From JAAYDS01 sp012729155 (lineage in GTDB: Bacteria > Chloroflexota > Anaerolineae > UBA1429): 64,000 bases of DNA. Location: assembly GCA_036774405.1 (NCBI GenBank), contig DAIPBO010000006.1, positions 1 to 64,000 of the forward strand, in the 5' to 3' direction. The notes under the pieces were generated by a model that saw only the letters and a program-made list of their open reading frames with translations, made no database searches and was not told the origin of the DNA. A program made the translations under genes and the position numbers. This document shows, in pieces, positions 51,187 to 59,496 of the stretch; the first letter of the stretch is position 1; the number at the start of each line of letters is the position of its first letter.

Positions 51187-52043
51187 TGCCTCCAATACTG
51201 ACGACGCTGTTGCTGAGCCTGGGCACCGCCTTGTTGGCGGGCTTGCTGCCGTTAGCGGGCCGCGTGGCCACCGTGGGCGGCGCGTTGACGCTGGCGGTGT
51301 TGGCGGGGCTGATTTCTGGCTTTGGCGGCTGGCCCTGGGGTGGCGTGGTACTGGCGCTGGTGGTCTGCCTGGTGACAGCAGGGCGCTATCGTCGCAACGA
51401 CAAGGCCGCTCTGGCTGAGACCATCCGTCGCGCGCAGCCCATCACCTGGATCGACGCCACCGCCAGGCTCGGCTGGGCCGCTCTGTTGGCCATCGTCTTT
51501 CAGCGCCATTACTCACCGCTGGGCTATGCGGCTTTCACTGGGGCCATCGCCGCATCGGCCGCCGACGTGCTGGCCACGCAGTTCGGCCTGTTGAGCACCC
51601 AGCGCCCTCGGCTGATCACCACCCGTAGGCCGGCCATGGCGGGGACGCCCGGGGCCATTTCGGCGTTAGGCACGCTGGCCGCCATCGGCGCGGCCTGGTT
51701 CATCGGCCTCACCGGGCTGGCCACGCAATCGCTGGCCGCCTGGCTGCAAGACATGCCGATGGGCGGAGCCTGGGCCTGGCTGCCCGTGGCGGCGCTGGCG
51801 GGCGGCATGGCCGGTGCGCTACTCGACAGCCTGCTGGCAGCTACGGCGCAGCGGGTGTACTATGACCCGCGTCGTCAGGAGCCGAGCGAGTACGAGACCG
51901 ATGCCAACGGGCTGCCCAACGAGCCCGTCAGAGGGTGGCCCTGGCTCACCGGCGAGGCCATCGACCTGGTGGCCACGGCCGCCGGCGCCGCCACCACCTG
52001 CGCGTTACTCACGTGGCTTGCACATTCGTTGGGTCATTGGTAG
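51186..52043 (+). CDS. DUF92/TMEM19-family membrane protein (VTE6-like)
   Basis: 285 aa, six or seven transmembrane segments. The family block GAIAASAADVLATQFGLLST and the PGAISALGTLAAIGAA stretch match DUF92, whose plant member VTE6 is a phytyl-phosphate kinase; the bacterial role (prenyl phosphate or CTP-dependent kinase) is unproven. The ATG at 51186 overlaps the upstream stop, so a longer in-frame reading is not needed. Confidence 0.82.
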   Translation: MPPILTTLLLSLGTALLAGLLPLAGRVATVGGALTLAVLAGLISGFGGWPWGGVVLALVVCLVTAGRYRRNDKAALAETIRRAQPITWIDATARLGWAALLAIVFQRHYSPLGYAAFTGAIAASAADVLATQFGLLSTQRPRLITTRRPAMAGTPGAISALGTLAAIGAAWFIGLTGLATQSLAAWLQDMPMGGAWAWLPVAALAGGMAGALLDSLLAATAQRVYYDPRRQEPSEYETDANGLPNEPVRGWPWLTGEAIDLVATAAGAATTCALLTWLAHSLGHW

Positions 52044-52046
52044 AAT
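52018..52046 (+). promoter_or_regulatory. Promoter of the corrinoid protein gene
   Basis: TTGCAC (52018-52023), 17-base spacer, TAGAAT (52041-52046) with TGG before it, overlapping the end of the DUF92 gene. Confidence 0.7.
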
Positions 52047-52101
52047 CTGGGCCATCTGGAGCAACTGGATCGACAGCTCGTCGTCAAGAGGAGGAGTCGG
52101 A

Positions 52102-52737
52102 ATGGGTCACAAAGAAACCATCTATCAGGGCATCCTGGATGGCGATCGTGAGGCCGTGGTAGCGGCCACCAAGGCAGCGCTCGAGGCCAAGACACCGGCG
52201 GGCGAGGTTCTCAACGAGGCGATGATCCCGGCTATGGCCGAGGTTGGCCGCCTGTTCGAGATCAACGAGTATTACGTGCCCGAGCTATTGATCGCCGCGC
52301 GCGCCATGCAGGCCGGCCTTGACATCCTCAAGCCCGAGCTGGTGGCCGAGGGCGTCGAGCCCAAGGGCAAGGTGGTAGTGGGCACTGTCAAGGGTGACTT
52401 GCACGATATCGGCAAGAACCTGGTGGCCATCATGGTTGAAGGCGCCGGCTATGAGGTGATCGACCTCGGCGTCGATGTTTCGCCCGAAAAGTACGTGCAA
52501 ACGGCCATCGAAAAGGGTGCCGACGTCATCGGTATGTCGGCCCTGTTGACGACCACCATGCCCAGCATGCGGGCCACCGTCGAGGCCCTCAAAGAATCTG
52601 GCATGCACGGCAAGGTCAAGATCATGATCGGTGGCGCGCCTGTCACGCAGAAATACGCCGATGAGATCGGCGCTGACGGCTATGGCCGTGACGCCGCTGC
52701 TGCTGCCAAGCTGGTAGGCCAGCTCATCGGCAAGTAG
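52102..52737 (+). CDS. Corrinoid (B12-binding) methyl-carrier protein, MtaC/MttC-like
   Basis: 211 aa. An N-terminal four-helix cap (1-85, ETIYQGILDGDREAVVAATK) precedes a Rossmann-like B12 domain with the base-off motif GDLHDIGKN (DxHxxG) at about 96, SALLTTTMPSM and GGAPVTQKYADEIGADGYG. Such proteins shuttle methyl groups between a methyltransferase I and II. No methyltransferase is adjacent; a UroD/MtaA-superfamily protein is encoded at 6370. Strong ribosome site (AGAGGAGGAG), own promoter and terminator: a monocistronic unit. Confidence 0.93.
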   Translation: MGHKETIYQGILDGDREAVVAATKAALEAKTPAGEVLNEAMIPAMAEVGRLFEINEYYVPELLIAARAMQAGLDILKPELVAEGVEPKGKVVVGTVKGDLHDIGKNLVAIMVEGAGYEVIDLGVDVSPEKYVQTAIEKGADVIGMSALLTTTMPSMRATVEALKESGMHGKVKIMIGGAPVTQKYADEIGADGYGRDAAAAAKLVGQLIGK

Positions 52738-52756
52738 CCGCGCTTGAACAACATAT

Positions 52757-52787
52757 GCGCCCGCATCGATGGATGCGGGCGCTTTTT
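52757..52787 (+). terminator. Intrinsic terminator of the corrinoid protein gene
   Basis: Perfect 11-bp stem (GCGCCCGCATC with its complement), loop GATG, then five T. Confidence 0.9.
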
Positions 52788-52814
52788 GCTGTTCGGGTCA
52801 CAGGGGGCAGGGTG

Positions 52815-52823
52815 TGGTATAAT
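52815..52823 (+). promoter_or_regulatory. Extended -10 promoter of ruvB
   Basis: TGGTATAAT, 36 nt before the GTG start. No clear -35. Confidence 0.55.
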
Positions 52824-52858
52824 GCTGACCACGCTGATCCACCCAGAAAGGCGTTGCC

Positions 52859-53884
52859 GTGACTGAACGCGTCATCTCACCCAAGATCGACCCCGAGGAT
52901 GCCCCAGCCGAGCGCAGCCTGCGCCCCTCGCGTCTCGCCGAGTATATTGGCCAGGAGCGTGTGGTTGACAACCTGCGCGTCGCGCTCGAGGCTGCCAGCG
53001 GGCGTGGCGAGGCGCTGGATCATACCCTGCTCTATGGCCCGCCGGGCCTGGGCAAAACCACGCTCGCCTACGTCATCGCCGCCGAGATGGGCGTCAACGT
53101 CAAGACCACCTCTGGCCCAGTGATCGAGCGACCGGGCGACCTGGCGGCCATCCTCACCAACCTGCGCCAGGGCGACGTGCTCTTTATCGACGAGATCCAC
53201 CGCCTGAGCCGCCATGTCGAAGAGGTGCTCTACCCCGCCATGGAGGACTATTGCCTCGACATCGTCATCGGCAAAGGCCCGGGCGCGCGTAGCATTCGGC
53301 TCAACCTGCCACACTTTACCCTCATCGGGGCCACCACGCGCATCGCGCTGTTGACCTCGCCCCTGCGCGATCGCTTTGGCGTGGTGCATCGGCTCGACTT
53401 TTACAGTCTCGAAGCCATGACGGCCATCGTCACGCGCTCTGCAGCCATCCTGGGGGTGCCCATCGATCCAGACGGTGTGCACGAGATCTCCAGCCGCGCC
53501 CGCGGCACGCCGCGCGTGGCCAACCGCCTGCTGCGGCGTGTGCGCGACTTTGCCGAGGTGCGCGGATCGGGCGTGATCGACGGGCCAACGGCTCATCAGG
53601 CACTGGATATGCTCGAGGTAGACGCCCTGGGGCTCGACAGCTCTGACCGCCGGGTGCTCGAGACGATCATCAGCAAGTTCGATGGCGGCCCCGTGGGCCT
53701 CGACACCATCTCGGCCGCCCTCAACGAAGATGCGGATACGATCATGGACGTGTACGAGCCCTATCTGATCCAGCTCGGGTTCGTCGAACGCACCCCGCGC
53801 GGCCGCATGGCCACCCGTCGCGCCCACGAGCACCTGGGCCTGCCCTTTGCCGAGCGGCCCGGCGACCAGGCCACCCTGTTCTGA
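52859..53884 (+). CDS. ruvB: RuvB Holliday-junction branch-migration motor
   Basis: Hexameric AAA+ motor of the RuvAB complex, 341 aa. Walker A LLYGPPGLGKTTLAYVIAAE near residue 55, Walker B LFIDEIHRLSRHVEEVLYPA, sensor LIGATTRIALLTSPLRDRFG and the C-terminal winged helix (GFVERTPRGRMATRRAHEHL). GTG start. It overlaps queH by one base (TGATG), an operon also containing queA, a common ruvB-queA association. Confidence 0.97.
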   Translation: MTERVISPKIDPEDAPAERSLRPSRLAEYIGQERVVDNLRVALEAASGRGEALDHTLLYGPPGLGKTTLAYVIAAEMGVNVKTTSGPVIERPGDLAAILTNLRQGDVLFIDEIHRLSRHVEEVLYPAMEDYCLDIVIGKGPGARSIRLNLPHFTLIGATTRIALLTSPLRDRFGVVHRLDFYSLEAMTAIVTRSAAILGVPIDPDGVHEISSRARGTPRVANRLLRRVRDFAEVRGSGVIDGPTAHQALDMLEVDALGLDSSDRRVLETIISKFDGGPVGLDTISAALNEDADTIMDVYEPYLIQLGFVERTPRGRMATRRAHEHLGLPFAERPGDQATLF

Positions 53885-54633
53885 TGAACGCCCGCGTTGT
53901 CGATGCCCAGGGCCGCGAGCTCTCGCCCTGCCCCGCCGAGCGGGCGTTGGCGCTAGTTGCCCGTGGCAAGGCCGAGCTCGTCAGCCAAGAGCCGCTCACC
54001 ATTCGCCTGTGCCGTGCCGTAGAGCTGCCAAAACCCGAGCCTGAACGGCCGCCACTGATGGGGCAACGCCTGCTGCTGCATGTCTGCTGCGCACCCTGCG
54101 CCACCTACAGTGCGCGTCGTCTACAAGAGCAAGGGGCCGAGGTGATGGCCTTCTGGTACAACCCCAATGTGCACCCCTTTAGCGAGCACGAGCGGCGCCG
54201 CGAGAGCCTGGCGCACTATGCCACCGAGGTAGGCCTGCCCGTGGTGTGGGAGCCGGGCTATGATATGGTGGCCTTTCTGCGGCGAGTGGTGAGCCACGAA
54301 CGGCCAGGCGAGCGCTGCGCCATCTGCTACGACATGCGGCTCGAGCGCACCGCCCAGCGTGCCGCCGAGCTGGGCATGGATGCCATCTGCACAACGCTGC
54401 TCATCAGCCCCTATCAAGATCAGGCGCTCATCAACCAGGTAGGCCAGGCCGCCGCCGCGCGCCATGGCGTCTCGTTCTACTTTGAGAACCTGAGGCGCGG
54501 CTTTGCCGAGCACCACCGCCTGGCGCATGAGCATGGCCTCTACCGCCAGGACTATTGCGGCTGCATCTACAGCGAGTGGGAGGCGCAACACAAGCGGCGC
54601 GCCAACACCACCCACACACCGGTCGAGGAATAG
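53884..54633 (+). CDS. queH: Epoxyqueuosine reductase QueH with an N-terminal RRXRR/PLMP-like domain
   Basis: 249 aa. Residues about 60-240 are QueH (DUF208): HVCCAPCATYSARRL, NPNVHPFSEHERRRE, ERCAICYDMRLERTA and DYCGCIYS supply the Fe-S and metal cysteines for the last step of queuosine synthesis. Residues 1-48 are extra: VVDAQGRELSPCPAERA and ARGKAELVSQEPLTIRLC have the spacing of the RRXRR/PLMP domain otherwise found at the start of IscB-like and HNH proteins. A Pro/Glu hinge (PKPEPERPPL) joins them. It sits directly before queA, the preceding pathway step. Confidence 0.92.
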   Translation: MNARVVDAQGRELSPCPAERALALVARGKAELVSQEPLTIRLCRAVELPKPEPERPPLMGQRLLLHVCCAPCATYSARRLQEQGAEVMAFWYNPNVHPFSEHERRRESLAHYATEVGLPVVWEPGYDMVAFLRRVVSHERPGERCAICYDMRLERTAQRAAELGMDAICTTLLISPYQDQALINQVGQAAAARHGVSFYFENLRRGFAEHHRLAHEHGLYRQDYCGCIYSEWEAQHKRRANTTHTPVEE

Positions 54634-54638
54634 GCCCC

Positions 54639-55679
54639 TTGCTGACGCGCGACTTTGACTATGATCTGCCGCCTGAACTGATCGCCCAGCAGCCTGTTGA
54701 GCCGCGCGATGCCTCGCGCCTGTTGGTGGTGCAACGCAGCAGTGGCCAACTCGAGCACAGGCGCTTTGGCGATCTGCTCGACTATCTGCGGCCGGGCGAC
54801 CTGTTGGTGGCTAACGAGACGCGTGTCATCCCGGCGCGGCTGCAGGCCCGCAAAGTGCCCAGCGGCGGCCGGGTAGAGCTCTTGCTGCTGGCGCGGCGCT
54901 CGCCCACCGTGTGGGAGAGCCTCGTCAAGGGGCGGCGCGTGGCCGTGGGCCAGCGCCTGGCCTTGCTGCGCGACAGCGTGGCGAACGCCGCACCTCTCGT
55001 CGAGGGCATGGTCACTGCCATCGCGCCGTCAGGCGGGCGCATCATCGCCTTTGAGCGCCCCATCGACGGCCTGCTCGACACCCTGGGCGAGGTGCCCTTG
55101 CCGCCCTACATCCATCAGCACCTCGACGATGCCGAGCGCTATCAGACGGTGTACGCGCGCGAACGCGGCAGCGTGGCAGCGCCCACAGCCGGACTGCACT
55201 TTACGCCAGCCCTGCTCGAACAGCTGCGCCAGCATGGCGTCCTCTGGACGTCGGTAGTGCTGCACATCGGGCTCGACACCTTCAGGCCGGTCACTGAGGA
55301 ATGCATCGAAGAACATCACATCCACACCGAGAGCTGCCGGTTGAGCGCCGCCAGTGCCGCCCTCATCAATGCTGCCAAGGCCGAGGGGCGCCGTGTCATC
55401 GCCGTAGGCACCACCGCTGTGCGCGTGCTCGAGACCGCAGCGCGCGGCCAGCCGCGGGGCGTGGCGCCCTGGGAGGGTGACACTGATCTCTTTATCTACC
55501 CCGGCTATCGCTTTGCTGTGGTCGATGCGCTCATCACCAACTTTCATCTGCCGCGCTCATCGCTGTTGATGCTCGTAGCGGCCTTTGCCGGGTATGAGTT
55601 GATGCTGCGGGCCTATCACACCGCCATAGGAGAGCGCTATCGCTTTTATAGCCTGGGCGATAGTATGTTGATCATCTAG
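54639..55679 (+). CDS. queA: QueA, S-adenosylmethionine:tRNA ribosyltransferase-isomerase
   Basis: Adds the epoxycyclopentane to preQ1-tRNA, the step before QueH. 346 aa with the start FDYDLPPELIAQQPVEPRDA, LVANETRVIPARL, the catalytic region SVAAPTAGLHFTPALLEQL and LITNFHLPRSSLLMLVAAFA. No ATG fits the homologous start; TTG 54639 (five bases after the queH stop) is the best choice and has only a weak GAGGAAT site, so coupled translation is likely. Confidence 0.94.
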   Translation: MLTRDFDYDLPPELIAQQPVEPRDASRLLVVQRSSGQLEHRRFGDLLDYLRPGDLLVANETRVIPARLQARKVPSGGRVELLLLARRSPTVWESLVKGRRVAVGQRLALLRDSVANAAPLVEGMVTAIAPSGGRIIAFERPIDGLLDTLGEVPLPPYIHQHLDDAERYQTVYARERGSVAAPTAGLHFTPALLEQLRQHGVLWTSVVLHIGLDTFRPVTEECIEEHHIHTESCRLSAASAALINAAKAEGRRVIAVGTTAVRVLETAARGQPRGVAPWEGDTDLFIYPGYRFAVVDALITNFHLPRSSLLMLVAAFAGYELMLRAYHTAIGERYRFYSLGDSMLII

Positions 55680-55689
55680 CGCCGCCTGT

Positions 55690-55718
55690 TTGCGCCTCTG
55701 GCGCGGTTTGGCTATAGT
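55690..55718 (+). promoter_or_regulatory. Promoter of the zinc-ribbon gene
   Basis: TTGCGC (55690-55695), 17-base spacer, TATAGT (55713-55718). Confidence 0.5.
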
Positions 55719-55781
55719 TTATGTTATCCAGTGAGCAGGATCGTATGGTTGACCTACATCTCACTCAGAAGGAGACGAACA

Positions 55782-55979
55782 ATGGGTCTGTTCGGCAAGA
55801 AGAACAAAGGGCAGCGTTGCCCCGACTGCAAGCAGTACGTGATGGTCGAGGGATATGGCTATTGTGCCAAATCCATACCGGCCAGTGTGAATGTGCGCCT
55901 GCTCTCTGGCGCCGCCCTCAAGCGGCAGTGCCCCAAATGCCCCGATGAGATGACCTGCCCCGATTGGACTGCCGCTTAG
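55782..55979 (+). CDS. 65-residue zinc-ribbon-like protein
   Basis: Two C-x2-C knuckles (CPDC at residue 13, CPKC at 50) plus further Cys at 28 and 60 suggest one or two zinc sites. The start MGLFGKKNKG is basic. Excellent ribosome site (GAAGGAGACG) and a strong terminator indicate an actively expressed small gene. I do not recognise a family. Confidence 0.75.
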   Translation: MGLFGKKNKGQRCPDCKQYVMVEGYGYCAKSIPASVNVRLLSGAALKRQCPKCPDEMTCPDWTAA

Positions 55980-55998
55980 CAGTCGCTGCAATCATTAC

Positions 55999-56031
55999 CG
56001 GGCACATGTGATCATGTGCCCGTGTTGTTTT
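55999..56031 (+). terminator. Intrinsic terminator of the zinc-ribbon gene
   Basis: Perfect 10-bp stem (CGGGCACATG with its complement), loop TGAT, then TGTTGTTTT. Confidence 0.85.
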
Positions 56032-56038
56032 CTCTCGG

Positions 56039-56067
56039 TTGGAGCTTGCGCGCGTTCTGTGTAGACT
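56039..56067 (+). promoter_or_regulatory. Possible promoter of the MalT/BTAD regulator
   Basis: TTGGAG (56039-56044), 17-base spacer, TAGACT (56062-56067). A weak match. Confidence 0.4.
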
Positions 56068-56077
56068 ACGGCCACGT

Positions 56078-56091
56078 TCGGTCGAGACCGA
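56078..56091. promoter_or_regulatory. Palindrome upstream of the regulator (candidate operator)
   Basis: TCGGTC-GA-GACCGA, a perfect 14-bp inverted repeat between the putative -10 and the start codon; it could be an autoregulatory site. Confidence 0.4.
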
Positions 56092-56109
56092 TGTTGAGCG
56101 GGATTTCTG

Positions 56110-59100
56110 ATGAATAACACTGTCCCGATAATCGAACGCAAGATCCATTCGCCACGCCTCCCCAAAACCTTCTGCCCTCGACGGCGGCTCGTGGACCTTG
56201 TTCACCGCCATATCGACCGTAAGCTCATCATCCTGAGCGCGGGCGCAGGTTACGGCAAAACAACATTGCTGGCAGAGTTCTGCCAGGAAGCCGACATGCC
56301 CACATGTTGGCTCACGCTTGACCCCTACGATGCTCGGCTGGCCACTTTTGTCACCTATCTGATCGCCGCCATCCGCGTGCAATTCCCAGAGTTCGGCGGC
56401 GACCTCGATCTGCCCGCAGCCTATGGCGATATCGAGTTGCTGGGGCGCTTGCTGATCAGCGCTATGGAAAAGCTCGACAGCTACTTTGTGCTGGTGCTCG
56501 ATGACTTTCATGAAGTCAGCTCCTCTGTGGCCGTCAACAGTCTCATCGATCTGCTATTGAGCTATCTCCCCGAGAACTGCCACCTGTTGCTCGCTTCGCG
56601 CGGCATGCCCACCAGACTGAACCTCACCCGCCTGGCTGCGCGCCAAGAGAGCTTTGTGATTACGGCTCAAGAGCTGGCCTTTGCTCGCGACGAGATGCGC
56701 GAGCTGCTGACCAAGTTGGGTCACACCAGCATCACTGAAGAACAGCTAGACAGCCTGCTCGAGCGCTCCGAGGGCTGGGTCACCGGCGTGCTGCTGGCGG
56801 CTCAGGTCGAGCTGAACACCTCGGTGCAAGAGATCATCCGCCTCACCGGCGCCGGCCATGCCGTGTTCGACTATCTGGCTGCCGAGGTGCTGCAACAGCA
56901 GCCGCCAGCGGTCCAATCGTTCTTGCTGGGCAGCAGCCTGCTCGAAGAGATGACGCCGGCCACCTGCAACGCCCTGCTGAACATCACCAACTCGGCCGAG
57001 ATGCTGACCTCGCTGGTGCGGCAGTCGTTGTTCACCTATCCCACCGCCGGCGGGCGCTCATTTGCCTATCACCAGCTTTTTCGCCACTTTTTGCGAGAAC
57101 GCCTATCTGAAGAGCCTGACCGCTTTCGTGAGCTGAGCCTCACCGCTGGCGATCTGGTGGCTGCCGAGGGAGACTGGGCCGCGGCCATCGAGCGCTTTCT
57201 CGAGGCCGAGGCCTATGAACGCGCCGCCACACTGCTCGAGATGGCCGCTGAAGAGGCCTTTGAACAGGGGCAGCGCGGCGAACTATCGGGTTGGATCGAC
57301 CGCCTGCCCGACGAAATGCTTGAACTGCATCCGCGGCTGCTCTTTTACCGCGCCAAGGGCCTCACCGAGCTGGGCGACTGGGGCGCCGCCACCGAAGTGC
57401 TCTTGCGCGTGCAGTCCATTGGTGAGCGCACTGGCGACGCCTATAGCACCGCCCGTGCACTGGTGCAATTGGCGGTCGTCGCCAGACTACAGCTCAACCC
57501 GACAGCCGCCATCGAGAACTGTGAGCTGGCCCTCAGCATTGCCCCACCAGATGATCACTGGGCGCGGATGATGGCCCTGCTCAACCGCGGCATCTGCCGC
57601 CTGATGCAGGTAGATGAGCGTGGCCTGCTAGACCTGCGCAACGCCCTCGGCATCGCCCGCAACGAGGGCGATGAGACCAACGCAGCCTACATCGCTCACG
57701 ACCTGGGCAATGCCCTGGTGCGCGCCGGTCGGCTGCGTGAGGCGCTGGCCTCGTTCCACGAGGCGCTGCTGCATTGGCGGCAGGTGGGCACGCCGTCTTC
57801 GATGGCCCTGACGTTGCAGGGGCTGGGGGTGGTCAACCACCATCTGGGCGAGTATGTCGAGGCCGAATCTCGCCTGCGCGAGAGCCTGGAAGAGGCCGAG
57901 AGCGGGCAAGATCAGCGCCTGCAAGCCTATGCGCACGCCAACCTGGCCGAGCTCTTGCGCGATGCAGGGCGCTACGGTGAGGCCATGGCCCACGCCGACC
58001 AGGCGCTGGCCCTGGCAGGGCACGCCACCGTGCACGATCTGATCGTCTACCTGGTGGGTTTGCGGGGCGACATCATCCGGTTGCAGGGCGATGCGCTGCG
58101 CGGTCGGTTGCTGGCGCGCGAGGCGCTCGACCAGGCCATCGCAGCGGGGCTACGCCTTGAGGGCGCCTTGGCTCAGTGCGTGCTGGGTATGGTTGCGCTG
58201 CAACAGAATGACCTCGCCAACGCTGCCGAGCTGATCGAGCAGGCGTTGCCCGATCTTCGCGCCGTGGGCGCCCCTCGCGAGGTGGCGCGAGCGCATCTCC
58301 AGTTGGGCCTCGTCTATCTGCGAGCCCGTAACCATGAGCGAGCAGCCCAGCATCTCGAGACCCTGCAAGAGCTGGTGAGCACGCTCGAGTCTCCTGAAAT
58401 CCTGATCACCGAGGGGGCCGAGGCGCTGGACGTGCTCGATCGCGCCAGAGATACAGGGCTGTGGAGCCTCGACCTCACCGCCGTCCGCGCGCTGCTGCAC
58501 CGCGTCAACGCTCAGGCCGCCCCCCAAGAGCCGCAGGCCGACCTGGCCTTTTACGCCCTCGACGGTGGGCAGGTGCTCGTCCATGGGGAGCCAGTCGCAC
58601 GGTGGGAGTCGAGCGTGGCGCGCGAGATGGCCTTCCTGTTCGCCGCCAACCCGCGCGGCTTGCGTCGCGATGCCATCATCGAGGCGCTGTGGCCCGAGAG
58701 CGAGCCCGACAAAGGCAACAACCTCTTTCATTCGACCCTCTATCGCGTACGACGTGCCCTGGGCGCCGACGCCGTGGTCCGCATCGCCGACCGCTATGCA
58801 TTTGATGACGCCCTTGCGGTGTTCTATGACGCTGCCCTGTTCGAGGAGCTGGCCACGCGCGCCCTCGATCAGAACGGCGACGCCGAGGCTCGTCGTCGGG
58901 CGTTGGACCTGTATCATGAGCCCTATCTGAACTGGTCAGAGCTAGACTGGTGCTATCAACAGCGCGAGCGCCTGCGCCGCATGCTGCGCGAGATGCTGCT
59001 CATCGAAGCCCGGGAGCAGGTGGACCAGCAAGACACTCACGCCGCCGAGGCGGCCTTTACCCGTCTGCTGCAGATGGACGACCTCGATGAACGCGCCTAC

Positions 59101-59268
59101 CGAGGGCTGATGTGGTGCCGCTACACCCGCGGCGATGACGCCGGCGCGGTGCGGGCCTACATGCAGTGTCGCAAGGCCTTGCGCCGCGAGCTGGGCGTTG
59201 ACCCCGAGCTGGCCACCCGCCAGATGTGGGACCAGATCCGCCACCATGAATCGCTGCCCAGGCCGTAA
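56110..59268 (+). CDS. MalT-like STAND ATPase transcription regulator with C-terminal BTAD domain
   Basis: 1052 aa. Residues 1-330 are a STAND/NB-ARC module (Walker A SAGAGYGKTTLLAEF near 45, VLVLDDFHEVSSSVAVNSLI as Walker B, winged helix with YHQLFRHFLRERL). About 350-790 is a superhelix of TPR-like repeats. The C-terminus (about 810-1045) is an OmpR-like winged helix (REMAFLFAANPRGLRRDAII, ALWPESEP) plus a bacterial transcriptional activator domain ending in YMQCRKALRRELGVDPE. Ligand binding is expected to trigger oligomerisation and promoter activation. No LuxR-type helix-turn-helix was found. A 35-residue peptide and a DUF5317 gene follow. Confidence 0.88.
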   Translation: MNNTVPIIERKIHSPRLPKTFCPRRRLVDLVHRHIDRKLIILSAGAGYGKTTLLAEFCQEADMPTCWLTLDPYDARLATFVTYLIAAIRVQFPEFGGDLDLPAAYGDIELLGRLLISAMEKLDSYFVLVLDDFHEVSSSVAVNSLIDLLLSYLPENCHLLLASRGMPTRLNLTRLAARQESFVITAQELAFARDEMRELLTKLGHTSITEEQLDSLLERSEGWVTGVLLAAQVELNTSVQEIIRLTGAGHAVFDYLAAEVLQQQPPAVQSFLLGSSLLEEMTPATCNALLNITNSAEMLTSLVRQSLFTYPTAGGRSFAYHQLFRHFLRERLSEEPDRFRELSLTAGDLVAAEGDWAAAIERFLEAEAYERAATLLEMAAEEAFEQGQRGELSGWIDRLPDEMLELHPRLLFYRAKGLTELGDWGAATEVLLRVQSIGERTGDAYSTARALVQLAVVARLQLNPTAAIENCELALSIAPPDDHWARMMALLNRGICRLMQVDERGLLDLRNALGIARNEGDETNAAYIAHDLGNALVRAGRLREALASFHEALLHWRQVGTPSSMALTLQGLGVVNHHLGEYVEAESRLRESLEEAESGQDQRLQAYAHANLAELLRDAGRYGEAMAHADQALALAGHATVHDLIVYLVGLRGDIIRLQGDALRGRLLAREALDQAIAAGLRLEGALAQCVLGMVALQQNDLANAAELIEQALPDLRAVGAPREVARAHLQLGLVYLRARNHERAAQHLETLQELVSTLESPEILITEGAEALDVLDRARDTGLWSLDLTAVRALLHRVNAQAAPQEPQADLAFYALDGGQVLVHGEPVARWESSVAREMAFLFAANPRGLRRDAIIEALWPESEPDKGNNLFHSTLYRVRRALGADAVVRIADRYAFDDALAVFYDAALFEELATRALDQNGDAEARRRALDLYHEPYLNWSELDWCYQQRERLRRMLREMLLIEAREQVDQQDTHAAEAAFTRLLQMDDLDERAYRGLMWCRYTRGDDAGAVRAYMQCRKALRRELGVDPELATRQMWDQIRHHESLPRP

Positions 59269-59365
59269 GCCACACAAGTTATCGCCACAAATCACCGTTT
59301 CCGTGACAATTTCGTAAGAGTCACACAGTACAATAGGGGCAGATGTGTGTTGGGAGGCATGCCAC

Positions 59366-59473
59366 ATGAAAAAGACCTATTGGCTCGCAGTCTATGTTGT
59401 CCTCACGGTCGTATCGGCAGTGGTCGCCAGCGGCGCCCCGATTCCCTGGAGCACCTCGGGCGGCGGCGGCTGA
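59366..59473 (+). CDS. 35-residue signal-peptide-like microprotein
   Basis: Reads MKKTYWLAVYVVLTVVSAVV then about 15 residues ending SGAPIPWSTSGGGG. The charged start, hydrophobic core and small-residue cut site (near VVASGA) are those of a secreted peptide. GGGAGG lies 8 nt before the ATG. It lies between the giant regulator and DUF5317 (23 nt before it). The exported remainder would be only about 10-12 residues, the size of peptide signals. Weak evidence individually; the ribosome site and position support reality. Confidence 0.6.
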   Translation: MKKTYWLAVYVVLTVVSAVVASGAPIPWSTSGGGG

Positions 59474-59496
59474 TCTCGGCCCTGGCCAGGTGAGCC

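Noticed and set aside
52877..53833. 318-codon minus-strand ORF opposite ruvB
   Set aside because: Shadow of RuvB with His/Val/Gly-rich meaningless translation.
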